Source: JAFEBO01 sp044221315 (GTDB taxonomy: Bacteria > Planctomycetota > Phycisphaerae > Phycisphaerales > UBA1924). Taken from it: a stretch of DNA of 64,000 nucleotides. The position numbers were made by a program, and so were the translations under genes. Shown here in pieces: positions 17,094-25,271 of the stretch. How positions within the stretch are numbered: position 1 is the first letter of the stretch; each line of letters begins with the position of its first letter. The notes under the pieces were generated by a model, which searched no databases, was not told the origin of the DNA, and saw nothing but the letters and a program-made list of their open reading frames with translations. The stretch spans positions 25,834 through 89,833 of the forward strand of contig JBGAPK010000015.1 in NCBI GenBank assembly GCA_044221315.1. The letters are read 5' to 3'.

Positions 17094-17786
17094 TCAGCGA
17101 CGCCGGCGAGAAACACACGCCGCGCCTCCCAATCCCAGCAGCGCGAGCGGCCCCGCTCCCGGCACCGGCGTGATCCGGATGTCGTCAATCCCCATGTACG
17201 TGTTCAGATTCCCCGTCTTGTACACCTCGGGGAAGAAGTACTGCAGGCTCCCCGCGTTCGCCGGCGCCGTAAACGTCGCGCTCTGAAGCACCCAGCCCAT
17301 CGACCAGGTCACCGTCGGAGCAAACGTCGCGATCGTCGTCGTCCCCGCCGCGCCCGTCGGACCGAGCTTGAACCGCCAGCCCCCCGCCACATAACCAAAC
17401 GGGGCATTCGGCGCGTGCACCAGCGCCGAGATCGTGTACTGCTGACCCGGCGTCAGCGTAAACGCCATCTGCTGGTGCATGTTCTCAAAGTTCCACCCGC
17501 CCGCCCAGCGCTTCCCCTGCGCCGCCACAACCCCCGTGAAAACGCCGGCGAACCACGGAGGAAGGCCATTCCCGCCGCCGCTCGCCCAGGTATCGAACGA
17601 CACAAAAATGTTCCCGGGGGCCGTGCTCGTCCAGGGCGTCGGCAATTGCGCCGAGCCCGACGCCGTCACAAACCCCGTTTCAAACCCGCCGTTCAGGATC
17701 TGCGCCGACGAAAACGTCGCAACCCCCATGGACCCAGCAATGGCCCCGACTGTGGACAGACCTATAGCGACCCCGTTGCGGTTCAT
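17094..17786 (-). CDS. PEP-CTERM-type secreted protein with galactose-binding-like domain
   Basis: A 230-residue exported protein unrelated to the five-copy family except for its tail. The start follows AAAAGGGGAAA. After the signal peptide the mature part opens with ILNGGFETGF, the usual entry of a jelly-roll carbohydrate-binding or galactose-binding-like domain, and runs through TPGQQYTISALVHAP and WVLQSATFTAPA to the closing MGIDDIRITPVPG. Both motifs are typical of that fold. The sorting tail is VPGAGPLALLGLGG with a final RRRR. It may anchor in the envelope and bind glycans; the ligand is not evident. It stands just upstream of the five-copy array on the same strand. Confidence 0.82.
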   Translation of the reverse strand: MNRNGVAIGLSTVGAIAGSMGVATFSSAQILNGGFETGFVTASGSAQLPTPWTSTAPGNIFVSFDTWASGGGNGLPPWFAGVFTGVVAAQGKRWAGGWNFENMHQQMAFTLTPGQQYTISALVHAPNAPFGYVAGGWRFKLGPTGAAGTTTIATFAPTVTWSMGWVLQSATFTAPANAGSLQYFFPEVYKTGNLNTYMGIDDIRITPVPGAGPLALLGLGGAACVSRRRR

Positions 17787-17980
17787 ATCTGTTTCCCCTT
17801 TTGGCCCGATTCCTCACCGCGGCCAACAGTCTTGCCCGCCGCACCCCGAACCTTGCAGTACATTCAATCTTTTTCCCGAGCCACGCCCCGCCGTCCGCTC
17901 CACCGCCGCCCCGCCACGAGATTTCCTGCCCGCGTCAGTCCTTGGGTCTCCGGAGTCGAACGACAAGCCTCGCACCGGAC

Positions 17981-19549
17981 TCAGTTGCCATTCGCAGGCG
18001 ATTGCTTCGATTCCGATTTCACGGGGACCTGCGGTAATCGACTCAAATCCCACAGCCGAATCTCATAGATCCTGTCCTGGATGGCGGGCCGAACTCCCGG
18101 CGCTGTTCCGGGGGGCATGCGATTGACAAATGCCACGGCCCACCGTGCGTCGGCAGACACCTGCAGTTTCGTCGACGGGTTGGATCCCAGTGGAATACTC
18201 AGGATCGCCACAGGCTCGTCCTTCCGCCACTCCATGACCCGGTATCCGTCTCCCGACCAGTTGAAATAGCCGTTCCTCCAGAGCGCGTCGCTTCCTCCGC
18301 GTGGCGGCACAATCTTCCTGGCCTTGAGATCGACAATTGCATGCGGATCGTCGTAGAAGTCCGCAAATGAAATGGATCCATCTTCCAGCAAAATAGGCCA
18401 GGATGTGATCCCGAGATGCGAATCCGGGAACTCGATCGCCTCCACGCCGTCTCCACTCGGCCTTCGAAACACATACAGGCCCTTGCCCGTCCGCGCTTGG
18501 CCGTACATCTGCTGATGAACCCAACGCACGTCACCGCCGTCATCGCGCACCGCAAAGCACGATCCGCTGCTCGTCCGATCGCGCCATTCCGCCGGATGTT
18601 CGATCTCCAGTTTCTTGATTTCCTTGATCGCCCCAGTTTCCAACTCAATGCACCAAAGCGTGCAGGTTTCCCGGTCGCGCCTGGAATCATGAGAATCGAC
18701 GTACATGCGCTTCGAATCCGTCGAAAACGCCGAAACGCGCACGTACCGATCGAACGGAACGGGAATTGGAACTTCTCGCACTCGCCCGGATTCGCAATTC
18801 ACCAGCAGAAGGACGCTCCGTTGTCTCCCATCGCTCTGCACAACCCAGCGCCCGTCCGGCGACACGAACGGGTCCGACCATCCCGGCTTCCAGAGCCGCA
18901 GTAACACCTTCGTTTCGCCGCTCCGCGGATCAACCCGTGTGATCCGCATGCCGTGCTGATCGATCGAGTCCATGCGCCTGGTCAGCGCAAAGATGCCCGC
19001 GTGCTTCTCCAGCCCCGCGACCGGCCAAGTCGGCTCCGTGACAAACCTTTGGTTTCCTGGATATGGAGAAAGCGTCAGCGCCAGGACGACAGCACATCCA
19101 ACCGCCAGCGGCAATCCAATCAGCCACTCCAGCCCTGTCCTCTTCCCGCAACTGAGACCGACCGCGGGCACATTCCCTGTTCGCGTACCGCACTCCGGAC
19201 AGAGCGCCGCTTCGGTGAGCCACTTCGCCCGCCCGGCCTCATCGACCGCTGCATTCGGCGGGCTCAATTGATGATTGCAATGCCGGCAATAGATCAATCC
19301 CACCGAACGAGGCCAGCGCCAACGCCGCAAGGCACGCACTGACATTGCCCCGAGCGTCAGCAAGAGCACCACCGCCGCGATCGTCGGCGCGTGCCATTGC
19401 AGAAATCGATACCACGGATAGCCCCAGATCCCCTCGCAGACGAAGAGATACGGCGGGTCACCGGCAAAGCGAAACAGAGGCATCCCCGCGCCGCCACCGG
19501 GGCTTCTCTCGAGTGGCAGAATCAGCGTCGGCTCAATCGTCGGCACCAT
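17981..19549 (-). CDS. Membrane protein with zinc ribbon and extracytoplasmic beta-propeller-like domain
   Basis: A 522-residue protein starting ten bases after GAGGG. A membrane segment lies at about residues 52-72, followed by a four-cysteine zinc ribbon (CRHCNHQL at about 87 and CPECGT at about 117). A second membrane segment lies at about 140-160 (LPLAVGCAVVLALTL). The remaining 350 residues consist of strand repeats of the TolB/WD type (FVSPDGRWVVQSD, SAFSTDSKRMYVDS, SWPILLEDGSISF, VSADARWAVAFV). The order of cytoplasmic ribbon, membrane and soluble propeller fits a planctomycete conserved architecture of unknown role. No enzymatic residues are recognised. It is divergent from the adjacent methyltransferase. 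Confidence 0.76.
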   Translation of the reverse strand: MVPTIEPTLILPLERSPGGGAGMPLFRFAGDPPYLFVCEGIWGYPWYRFLQWHAPTIAAVVLLLTLGAMSVRALRRWRWPRSVGLIYCRHCNHQLSPPNAAVDEAGRAKWLTEAALCPECGTRTGNVPAVGLSCGKRTGLEWLIGLPLAVGCAVVLALTLSPYPGNQRFVTEPTWPVAGLEKHAGIFALTRRMDSIDQHGMRITRVDPRSGETKVLLRLWKPGWSDPFVSPDGRWVVQSDGRQRSVLLLVNCESGRVREVPIPVPFDRYVRVSAFSTDSKRMYVDSHDSRRDRETCTLWCIELETGAIKEIKKLEIEHPAEWRDRTSSGSCFAVRDDGGDVRWVHQQMYGQARTGKGLYVFRRPSGDGVEAIEFPDSHLGITSWPILLEDGSISFADFYDDPHAIVDLKARKIVPPRGGSDALWRNGYFNWSGDGYRVMEWRKDEPVAILSIPLGSNPSTKLQVSADARWAVAFVNRMPPGTAPGVRPAIQDRIYEIRLWDLSRLPQVPVKSESKQSPANGN

Positions 19550-19611
19550 GCGTTTCCCTCGCCCCTCAGCCTACCGCCCCGGTCCCCTCAAGGTTCTCAT
19601 ATCCTCCGCAA

Positions 19612-20388
19612 ATGGACCGCGCCCGCTTCTCCTCCCTCGCCCACTCCTCCCACTCCTACTGCAACCCGATCTCCGCGCCCGCCATCGAGCAAGCCCTCGA
19701 CCTCGTCGCCGCCGCGCACCAACTCCCCGCCGCCCCCCCGCTCGCCAGCGCCCTCGACATCGCCTGCGGCAAGGCCGAGCTCCTCATCCGCCTCACCGAA
19801 CGCTTCCCCCCTCCCTTCCGCGCACTCGGAATCGACAACTCCACCTACATGCTCGATGAAGCCCGCGCCCGAATCGCCGCCCACAAAGTCGCCGACCGCA
19901 TCTCTCTCCGCCTCACCGACGCCGAGCACGTCGTCCCTCTTCTCCCCGGCGCCAGCTTCGATTTCGTCAGTTGCATCGGCTCCTCCCACGCGCTCCAGGA
20001 CAAGCACCGCGCCCTCGAGCAGATGTCCCGCCTCGCCACCCCCCGCGCCCACGTCCTCCTCGGCGAGGGCTACTGGAAGAAGAAGCCCGACCCCGCCTAC
20101 CTCGCCGCCTTCGGCGCCACCGAAGACGAAATGTCCACGCACGAAGCCAACCAGTCACTCGGTGAGCCCCACAACCTGAAACTCATCTGGTCCACCACCG
20201 CCACCGACGAAGACTGGGACGCGTACGAGAACGCCTACGCCAACAACATCGAACGCTCCGCCAAAGAAAACCCCACCGACCCCGACACCGAATCCATGCT
20301 CACCCGCTCCCGCGCCTGGCACAAGCTCTACCAAGACCACGGCCGCGCGACGATGGGATTCGGCCTCTACCTCTTCAAACGCAAGTGA
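19612..20388 (+). CDS. SAM-dependent methyltransferase (class I)
   Basis: A 258-residue cytoplasmic protein with a class I methyltransferase core. Motif I is ALDIACGKAELL, the acidic residue after strand 2 lies in GIDNSTYML, motif II is DAEHVVPLL, and post-motif strand 4 is FDFVSCIGSSHAL, followed by HVLLGEGYWKK. A C-terminal cap of about 80 residues is rich in acidic and aromatic residues. ATG 19612 starts just before the fold. There is no clear ribosome site, but the upstream open frame is low-complexity and antisense to the previous gene. The substrate is unknown; the family includes many small-molecule methyltransferases. Confidence 0.85.
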   Translation: MDRARFSSLAHSSHSYCNPISAPAIEQALDLVAAAHQLPAAPPLASALDIACGKAELLIRLTERFPPPFRALGIDNSTYMLDEARARIAAHKVADRISLRLTDAEHVVPLLPGASFDFVSCIGSSHALQDKHRALEQMSRLATPRAHVLLGEGYWKKKPDPAYLAAFGATEDEMSTHEANQSLGEPHNLKLIWSTTATDEDWDAYENAYANNIERSAKENPTDPDTESMLTRSRAWHKLYQDHGRATMGFGLYLFKRK

Positions 20389-20396
20389 TTTCTCTT

Positions 20397-20430
20397 CCCC
20401 CCTCCCCGAGGGAGGGGCCGGGGGTGGGCG
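20397..20430 (+). repeat. Dispersed GC-rich palindromic repeat, copy 2
   Basis: CCCCTCCCCGAGGGAGGGG is followed by CCGGGGGTGGG. It has the same form as copy 1, begins nine bases after the methyltransferase stop codon, and may act as its transcript end structure. Confidence 0.7.
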
Positions 20431-20475
20431 CTTTGCGCACCCAAACAAACCACCGCGTCCGCACACGCACTCTAA

Positions 20476-20510
20476 AGCCCCTCCCCTGAGGGGAGGGGTT
20501 GGGGGAAGGG
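20476..20510 (+). repeat. Dispersed GC-rich palindromic repeat, copy 3
   Basis: AGCCCCTCCCCTGAGGGGAG runs into GGGTTGGGGGAAGGG. The palindrome has one more base pair than copy 2, and the copy lies 45 bases downstream of copy 2 in the same orientation. Confidence 0.7.
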
Positions 20511-20597
20511 AGCCCCTCGCTCCCAAGCCACACCACGCGATCAACGCTCCGCGGCGTTCACTCTCCCCCCAAGCTGCAACGCAGCGCCCGCCAAAGA

Positions 20598-20615
20598 ACG
20601 CGGGGCGTAAGCCCC
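20598..20615. repeat. Perfect GCGGGGCGTAAGCCCCGC hairpin
   Basis: Seven base pairs close a GTAA loop. Compact hairpins with a CGTAAG centre are a recurrent dispersed element in planctomycete genomes, stated from general knowledge. Only this copy is seen in the window. Confidence 0.4.
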
Positions 20616-21171
20616 GCGCGAGCCAGAGAACCCAATCATGCCGCAACGCGGCGATGCCAACTTCTCGCCCGAAGGGCCAAGACTTGGCAGCAGTGAATCC
20701 GGCGCGAGGAATGAAGACCGAACTCACGCACTGCCAACCGAAAGATTCTCTTCAATTCAGGGCCAAAATCCCACTCGGCTCCCGTTCGACCCCCATTCGC
20801 CTTACCCGACGCCGCACCAACGCCGAATGGATTTCCCCGCACTCCCCGCTATCGTTTTGCGGTCAAAGTTCGACGTACACCCGGAGGGCTTTATGCTCCT
20901 GAGCGTGCGCCAAATCCCGATTCTCTCCTGCGGCGAACTGTCCTTCATCGTTCCGCACCACGTCCGTGGCGCGGAGCCCGTTCCGCCCCCTTAGAGAATC
21001 CATCACTGCCCGGCCCGGAACCCCGGCCCGCCCTCGCGTAACAGACGCGTAGGCCACGCCCAAGGTCCGTTCCGGCTCCGCGGCAAGCGTTCTTTTCAAC
21101 CTGTCCACGACCGGCATCCGTCGGCCCTGTTGGCCGGTGCGCCCAGCCGGTGATGTTCGAGAGGAGCCTTT

Positions 21172-23229
21172 ATGCTTGCGACCATTCTCGGAGTTCAAGT
21201 TCTCGCGCTGACCCCGACCATGATCGCGACCCTGATCGCGATCGTCGTGATCTTGAAACTGTCCATCATCTTCGCTCTCCTCGGCGTTCGCCATGTTCCA
21301 AACAACATGGTCGGCGTCGTCGAGAAGCGCTTCGCCGCCAAAGGTTCCGTGGCCGACGGCTTCATCGCCCTCAACGGCGAGGCCGGCTATCAGCCCGATC
21401 TGCTCCGAGGCGGCCTCCACTGGCGCATGCCCCTCCAGTACAAAGTGCACAAGCAGCCGCTCGTCACCATTCCGCAGGGGCACATCGGCTACATCTTCGC
21501 CCGCGACGGCAAGCCCCTCGACCCGACGCAGTCGCTCGGTTCCAACATCGACGCCGGCAACTACGAAAGCGTGCGCGATTTCCTCGCCCAGGGCGGCCAG
21601 CGCGGCCCGCAGCGAAAGGTCCTGCGCGAGGGCACCTACGCCCTCAACCTCGCCCAGTTCGTCGTCATCACCGAGTCCAAACTCTACTACCTGCCTTTGG
21701 AGCGCGAAGACTCCAAAGTCTTCGGCGACATGGCCGACATCATCGAAGACCGCCACGGCTTCACGCCCATCGTGATCAAGGGCGCCGACGACATCGTCGG
21801 CGTCGTCACCGTCCACGACGGCCCCGGCCTGGTCGCGGGCCAGATCATCGCGCCCAGCGTCGGAGGCGAGGGCGAGGTCGGGCACAACAGCTTCCAGGAC
21901 CCGGAGAAGTTCCTCTCCGCCGGCGGCCACCGCGGCCGCCAGTTCCAAGTCTTGGTTGACGGCACCTACTACATCAACCGCCTTTTCGCGACGGTCGAAT
22001 TCATCCCCAAGACCGTCGTCGAGGTCGGCCACGTCGGCGTGGTCGTCTCCTACACCGGCGAGCACGGCGCCGATCTCTCGGGCACCGAGTACCGCCACGG
22101 CGAACTCGTCCGGCCCGGCGAGCGGGGCGTCTGGAGCGATCCGCTCCTCCCCGGCAAGTACGCCTTCAACACCTACGCCGGCAAGGTAATCATGGTCCCC
22201 ACCACCAACTTCCTCTTGAAGTGGATCAGTGGCGATGTCGGCGATCACAGCTTCGATGAGCATCTCGCCGAGGTCTCGCTCATCACCAAGGACGCCTTCG
22301 AGCCGGCCCTGCCGCTCAGTGTGGTAGTTCACATCGACTACCGAAAAGCCCCGCTGGTCATCCAGCGCTTCGGCGACGTGCAGAAACTCGTCGAACAGAC
22401 GCTCGACCCGATGGTCTCTGCCTACTTCAAGAACGTCGCCCAGACCCGCACGCTCATCCAACTCCTTCAGGAACGCAGCAACATCCAGCGTCAGGCTTCC
22501 GAAGAGATGCGTGAGAAGTTCGCCTACTACAACCTCCAGCTCGAGGAAGTGCTCATCGGCACGCCCAAGAGCGTCAAGGGCGACAACAAGCTCGAGCAGA
22601 TCCTGGATCAGCTCCGCATCCGCCAGGTCGCGGAGGAACGCATCCATACCTACGCCCAGCAGGAGAAAGCGGCAGTCCAGGAACGCGAACTCCGCCAAGC
22701 CGAGAGTCTCGCGGCACAGCAGTCCAAACTCACCGAGTCGGAGATTGCCGTGGCTATCGAGACCAACAAGGGCAAGGCCGAGTACCAGCGCTCGCTCCAG
22801 GAAGCCGCGCGGGTCAAGGCCATGGCCGAGGCCGAGGCGAGCAAGGTCCGCTTCCTCGCCGAAGCCGACGCCGAGAAGGCCGCACGCGTGGGCATCGCGC
22901 AGGCGATGGCCGTGGAAGAACAGGTCCGCGCCTACGGCGGCCCTGTCTACCAGCTCACGCAGGCGGTGATGAGCCGCTTCGCCGAAGCGATCGAGGAATC
23001 ACGCGTGGATGTGGTCCCCAAGATCGTCATCGGAGGCAACGCTGCCGGCGCCACCAATGGTTCGGGGGGAGGCGGCTCCAGCATCATGGAAGCCCTGCTC
23101 ACCATGATGCTCTCCGAGAAAATGCTCGGCAACGCCGCCGTGACCCAGAGCGGCCCGCCCGATCCGAGAGTCCTCGCCGTCCGTGAGCGGCTCCTGAAGA
23201 GCATGGAGAACGGAAAGGCATCGGCCTGA
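21172..23229 (+). CDS. SPFH/band 7 (flotillin-like) membrane protein
   Basis: A 685-residue protein with a GAGGAG ribosome site. An N-terminal membrane segment of about 40 residues (TLIAIVVILKLSIIFALLG) is followed by two SPFH-like beta-rich blocks (about 45-290 and 295-470; QYKVHKQPLVTIPQGHIGY, VLVDGTYYINRLFATVEFIP, VEVGHVGVVVSY). A long Ala/Glu-rich coiled coil (about 480-610) repeats EAE/QAES units of the flotillin type (ESLAAQQSKLTESEIAVAIE). A Gly-rich linker and a short helix end the protein. Flotillin-like proteins oligomerise and organise membrane domains. The length is above a typical flotillin because the SPFH part is extended. A terminator follows; no NfeD-type partner is adjacent. 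Confidence 0.88.
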   Translation: MLATILGVQVLALTPTMIATLIAIVVILKLSIIFALLGVRHVPNNMVGVVEKRFAAKGSVADGFIALNGEAGYQPDLLRGGLHWRMPLQYKVHKQPLVTIPQGHIGYIFARDGKPLDPTQSLGSNIDAGNYESVRDFLAQGGQRGPQRKVLREGTYALNLAQFVVITESKLYYLPLEREDSKVFGDMADIIEDRHGFTPIVIKGADDIVGVVTVHDGPGLVAGQIIAPSVGGEGEVGHNSFQDPEKFLSAGGHRGRQFQVLVDGTYYINRLFATVEFIPKTVVEVGHVGVVVSYTGEHGADLSGTEYRHGELVRPGERGVWSDPLLPGKYAFNTYAGKVIMVPTTNFLLKWISGDVGDHSFDEHLAEVSLITKDAFEPALPLSVVVHIDYRKAPLVIQRFGDVQKLVEQTLDPMVSAYFKNVAQTRTLIQLLQERSNIQRQASEEMREKFAYYNLQLEEVLIGTPKSVKGDNKLEQILDQLRIRQVAEERIHTYAQQEKAAVQERELRQAESLAAQQSKLTESEIAVAIETNKGKAEYQRSLQEAARVKAMAEAEASKVRFLAEADAEKAARVGIAQAMAVEEQVRAYGGPVYQLTQAVMSRFAEAIEESRVDVVPKIVIGGNAAGATNGSGGGGSSIMEALLTMMLSEKMLGNAAVTQSGPPDPRVLAVRERLLKSMENGKASA

Positions 23230-23238
23230 AATAACTCG

Positions 23239-23271
23239 GGCGGCCGGAGCGATAGCCCCGGCCGCCTCTTT
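23239..23271 (+). terminator. Rho-independent terminator
   Basis: The nine-base stem GGCGGCCGG / CCGGCCGCC is followed by TCTTT, nine bases after the SPFH stop codon. Confidence 0.82.
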
Positions 23272-23343
23272 CAGGGATTGACTCAGCCCGAGCCGCAGCG
23301 GCTACCCTTACCGCTCAATTGTCCTATTGAAAGGAATCACTCG

Positions 23344-24249
23344 ATGCGCCTGATGCTTGCAGCGTTTGTGGCCGGAATGGTGGGGTTCAGCAGCGTGCAC
23401 GCGCTTGCCGGGGGCGATCCGCCCAAGGGCGATCAGCCCATCACCCGCAAAGCGACCCCAACCGGCTCGCAAAGTCCCGCCCCCAACGACGCCCAGCAGA
23501 CCGGCCAGCCTAAGCCCGAGGGCGACGCCCTGCCGCCGCCGCCCCCGAAGGTGCCGATCCCGGATCTCCCGATCGTCAACAAGCAGGAGCTCGAGGGCGG
23601 GCTGATCATCGAGGACATGAAGATCGGCACCGGCTACGAGGTCAAGCCCGGCGGCGCCGTCGTCGCGTTCTATCACGGCACGCTCAAGGACGGCGGCAAG
23701 GAATTCGACTCGGCCTTCCGCCGGGGCGATCCCGTGCCCTTCCCGCTGAACGGCGTTATCGAGGGCTGGCAGAAGGGCGTCCCCGGCATGAAGGTCGGAG
23801 GCATCCGCAAGCTCACCGTCCCCGCCAAGATGGGTTACGGCGAGCGCGGCGCCGGCCCGAGCATCCCGCCCAACTCCGATCTTGTCTTCATCATCCAGAT
23901 CGAGGGCGCCCTCGAGATCATCGACGAGAAGGTCGGCACAGGCGAGGAAGTTTCCGGCCAGTGCGTCGCCGTCACCACCCACGAGATCAAGGACCAGAGC
24001 GGCACGGTCATCGAAAAGGCCGACGCCAGCAGCCCCTACATCTGGATCCCCGCCGAGTGGCAGCCCATGCAGTACGGCCTCGAGGGAATGAAAGTCGGCG
24101 GCAAGCGCAAGCTCGTCGTCCCCGCCCAGATGAACAAGGGCAACCCCCAGGCCAACGCCACCCGCGTGAGCGATGTCCCGGTCACGATTGAGTTCGAACT
24201 AATCGCCCTGCGCAACCTCGGCCCCAAGAAGGCCAAGACGACTCCCTGA
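23344..24249 (+). CDS. Exported FKBP-type peptidyl-prolyl cis-trans isomerase
   Basis: A 301-residue protein catalysing proline isomerisation during protein folding outside the cytoplasm. ATG 23344 follows AAAGGA and gives a signal peptide (MRLMLAAFVAGMVGFSSVHALAG). A Pro-rich linker (about 23-75) leads to an FKBP domain at about 85-195 with the active-site strands FDSAFRRGDPVPFPL, GVIEGWQKGVPGMKVGG, IPPNSDLVFII. A second, degenerate FKBP-like half follows (about 197-300: YGLEGMKVGGKRKLVVPA) that lacks the FDS and GVI...W stretches and is probably not catalytic. Terminators stand before and after, so the gene is a single-gene unit. Confidence 0.9.
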   Translation: MRLMLAAFVAGMVGFSSVHALAGGDPPKGDQPITRKATPTGSQSPAPNDAQQTGQPKPEGDALPPPPPKVPIPDLPIVNKQELEGGLIIEDMKIGTGYEVKPGGAVVAFYHGTLKDGGKEFDSAFRRGDPVPFPLNGVIEGWQKGVPGMKVGGIRKLTVPAKMGYGERGAGPSIPPNSDLVFIIQIEGALEIIDEKVGTGEEVSGQCVAVTTHEIKDQSGTVIEKADASSPYIWIPAEWQPMQYGLEGMKVGGKRKLVVPAQMNKGNPQANATRVSDVPVTIEFELIALRNLGPKKAKTTP

Positions 24250-24276
24250 GCGAACATCCGAATTGGAAAAGCAAGA

Positions 24277-24308
24277 GGGGCGGGCCAAGCGGCCCGCTCC
24301 TTTTCTTT
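24277..24308 (+). terminator. Rho-independent terminator
   Basis: GGGGCGGGCC pairs with GGCCCGCTCC (one mismatch) across AAGC and is followed by TTTTCTTT, 28 bases after the FKBP stop. Confidence 0.85.
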
Positions 24309-24483
24309 CCGGCCACCACATCCCCGCAGGGTGGGCCGAGGTTCCTGATGCCGGACGCGCCGATCCCACACTGGCGCAGGGATAGCCCCTACGCCCATCG
24401 CCCGGGACGGTCGCACGCATCAGGATTCCTCGGCCCACCTCCCCGCCTCAGTCGTCACAGGGCAATGCCAAAACGAAAAGCCC

Positions 24484-24517
24484 CAAACGAAAAACCCCGG
24501 AGGAGGCCTCCGGGGTT
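24484..24517 (-). terminator. Rho-independent terminator for leftward transcription
   Basis: On the minus strand AACCCCGGAGG pairs with CCTCCGGGGTT around a three-base loop and continues into a T-tract TTTTTCG. It is the likely end of the transcript carrying the EF-hand gene and the Nudix gene. Confidence 0.8.
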
Positions 24518-24783
24518 CAATGTCGATCGTGAGATCGAGTCACCTCGGAGGAGTCGGATGGTCGAGCGCGGAACGGACGCCGGTGCGCCGATCGTTCTGC
24601 GGGCCTCTGGTTTGTGACTCGATGTGCTTCATTGGACTCTGTTGGACTCCTGAACCCGCGGCTGGTTCCGGGGTATTTCCTGCAAACGAGGGAAGAAAAA
24701 TAGCAGCCGGTCGGAATGAGTCAAGCGGGAATCTGCGAGAGAAATCGAGTCTTCACATCGCCCGCTCCATCGCTTCATCCGCA
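24518..24783 (-). other. 3' untranslated stretch between Nudix gene and terminator
   Basis: About 265 bases on the minus strand lie between the Nudix stop and the terminator. They hold a 30-codon frame (24632 to 24540, MKHIESQTRGPQ...) with a GGAG 15 bases upstream. Nothing else is seen. The frame shows no known similarity and could be chance; a small RNA ending at the terminator is an alternative. Confidence 0.3.
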
Positions 24784-25197
24784 TCAAGCAATCCAAGCGA
24801 CGGCCTCGCCCCGGGCAATGGCCTCGAAGGCGACGCGGTGCCAGTCGGAAAGTTCGGGCGAGGCGAGCATGTCTTCCACTTCGAGCCAGACGGCTTCGTA
24901 GCCGTGCTCGAGAGCGCGGGCCGAACCCACCTCCGGCCCGCGGGCGGTGTAGAACCAGGCCTCGCCCTTGGGGGTGTGAAGAGTCAGCACGCGCGCGAGC
25001 GCTCCGACCTCGAATCCGAGTTCCTCGCGGAGTTCGCGGCGAATGCATTCCTCGGCATCCTCATCGTCGTGGCGCGTGCCGCCGAAGCAGGTGAGTTTGC
25101 CCGGAGCATCCGCCTCGGTGAGCGGGCGGCGTTCGAGGATCTGGCGCCCGCGCGAGTCGGTGAGAAAGGCGCAGCAGAAGCGGGGCTCGGCGGGCAT
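24784..25197 (-). CDS. Nudix hydrolase
   Basis: A 137-residue protein that hydrolyses nucleoside-diphosphate-linked substrates. The Nudix box is complete: GG.....E.......REL.EE.GF, seen as GGTRHDDEDAEE and then RRELREELGF, with all catalytic glutamates present (about residues 43-66). A VLTLHTPKGEAWFY strand and the C-terminal helix (DWHRVAFEAIARGEA) complete the fold. I start at ATG 25197, just before the first strand. A GTG at 25275 overlaps the TGA of the upstream EF-hand gene by GTGA and would add 26 residues and couple the two genes. The substrate is unknown. Confidence 0.85.
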   Translation of the reverse strand: MPAEPRFCCAFLTDSRGRQILERRPLTEADAPGKLTCFGGTRHDDEDAEECIRRELREELGFEVGALARVLTLHTPKGEAWFYTARGPEVGSARALEHGYEAVWLEVEDMLASPELSDWHRVAFEAIARGEAVAWIA

Positions 25198-25271
25198 CGG
25201 AGAACGGTAGTTCTGAAAATGCAGCAATCGCGCCGGCCGGATCGGCGTTTTGAGTCCCGTGCTCCGAGTTC

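Larger units (their letters stand above)
20389..21171. other. Gene-poor repeat-bearing intergenic region
   Basis: I see no convincing gene in these 780 bases. They hold two neighbouring copies of the GC-rich palindromic repeat (20397-20430 and 20476-20510) and a perfect hairpin GCGGGGC/GCCCCGC with a GTAA loop (20598-20615). After that comes about 550 bases of mixed sequence leading to the SPFH gene's GAGGAG ribosome site. A short minus-strand frame at 20863-21000 has a balanced composition but no recognisable similarity. Confidence 0.55.

Noticed and set aside
20863..21000. Minus-strand frame of about 46 codons (from MDSLRGRNGL) before the SPFH gene
   Set aside because: Composition is more balanced than a usual shadow, but there is no ribosome site, no known similarity, and it forms the end of a longer antisense frame.
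24540..24632. 30-codon minus-strand frame between the Nudix gene and the terminator
   Set aside because: GGAG is 15 bases from the ATG and there is no recognisable sequence; kept only as a remark on that stretch.
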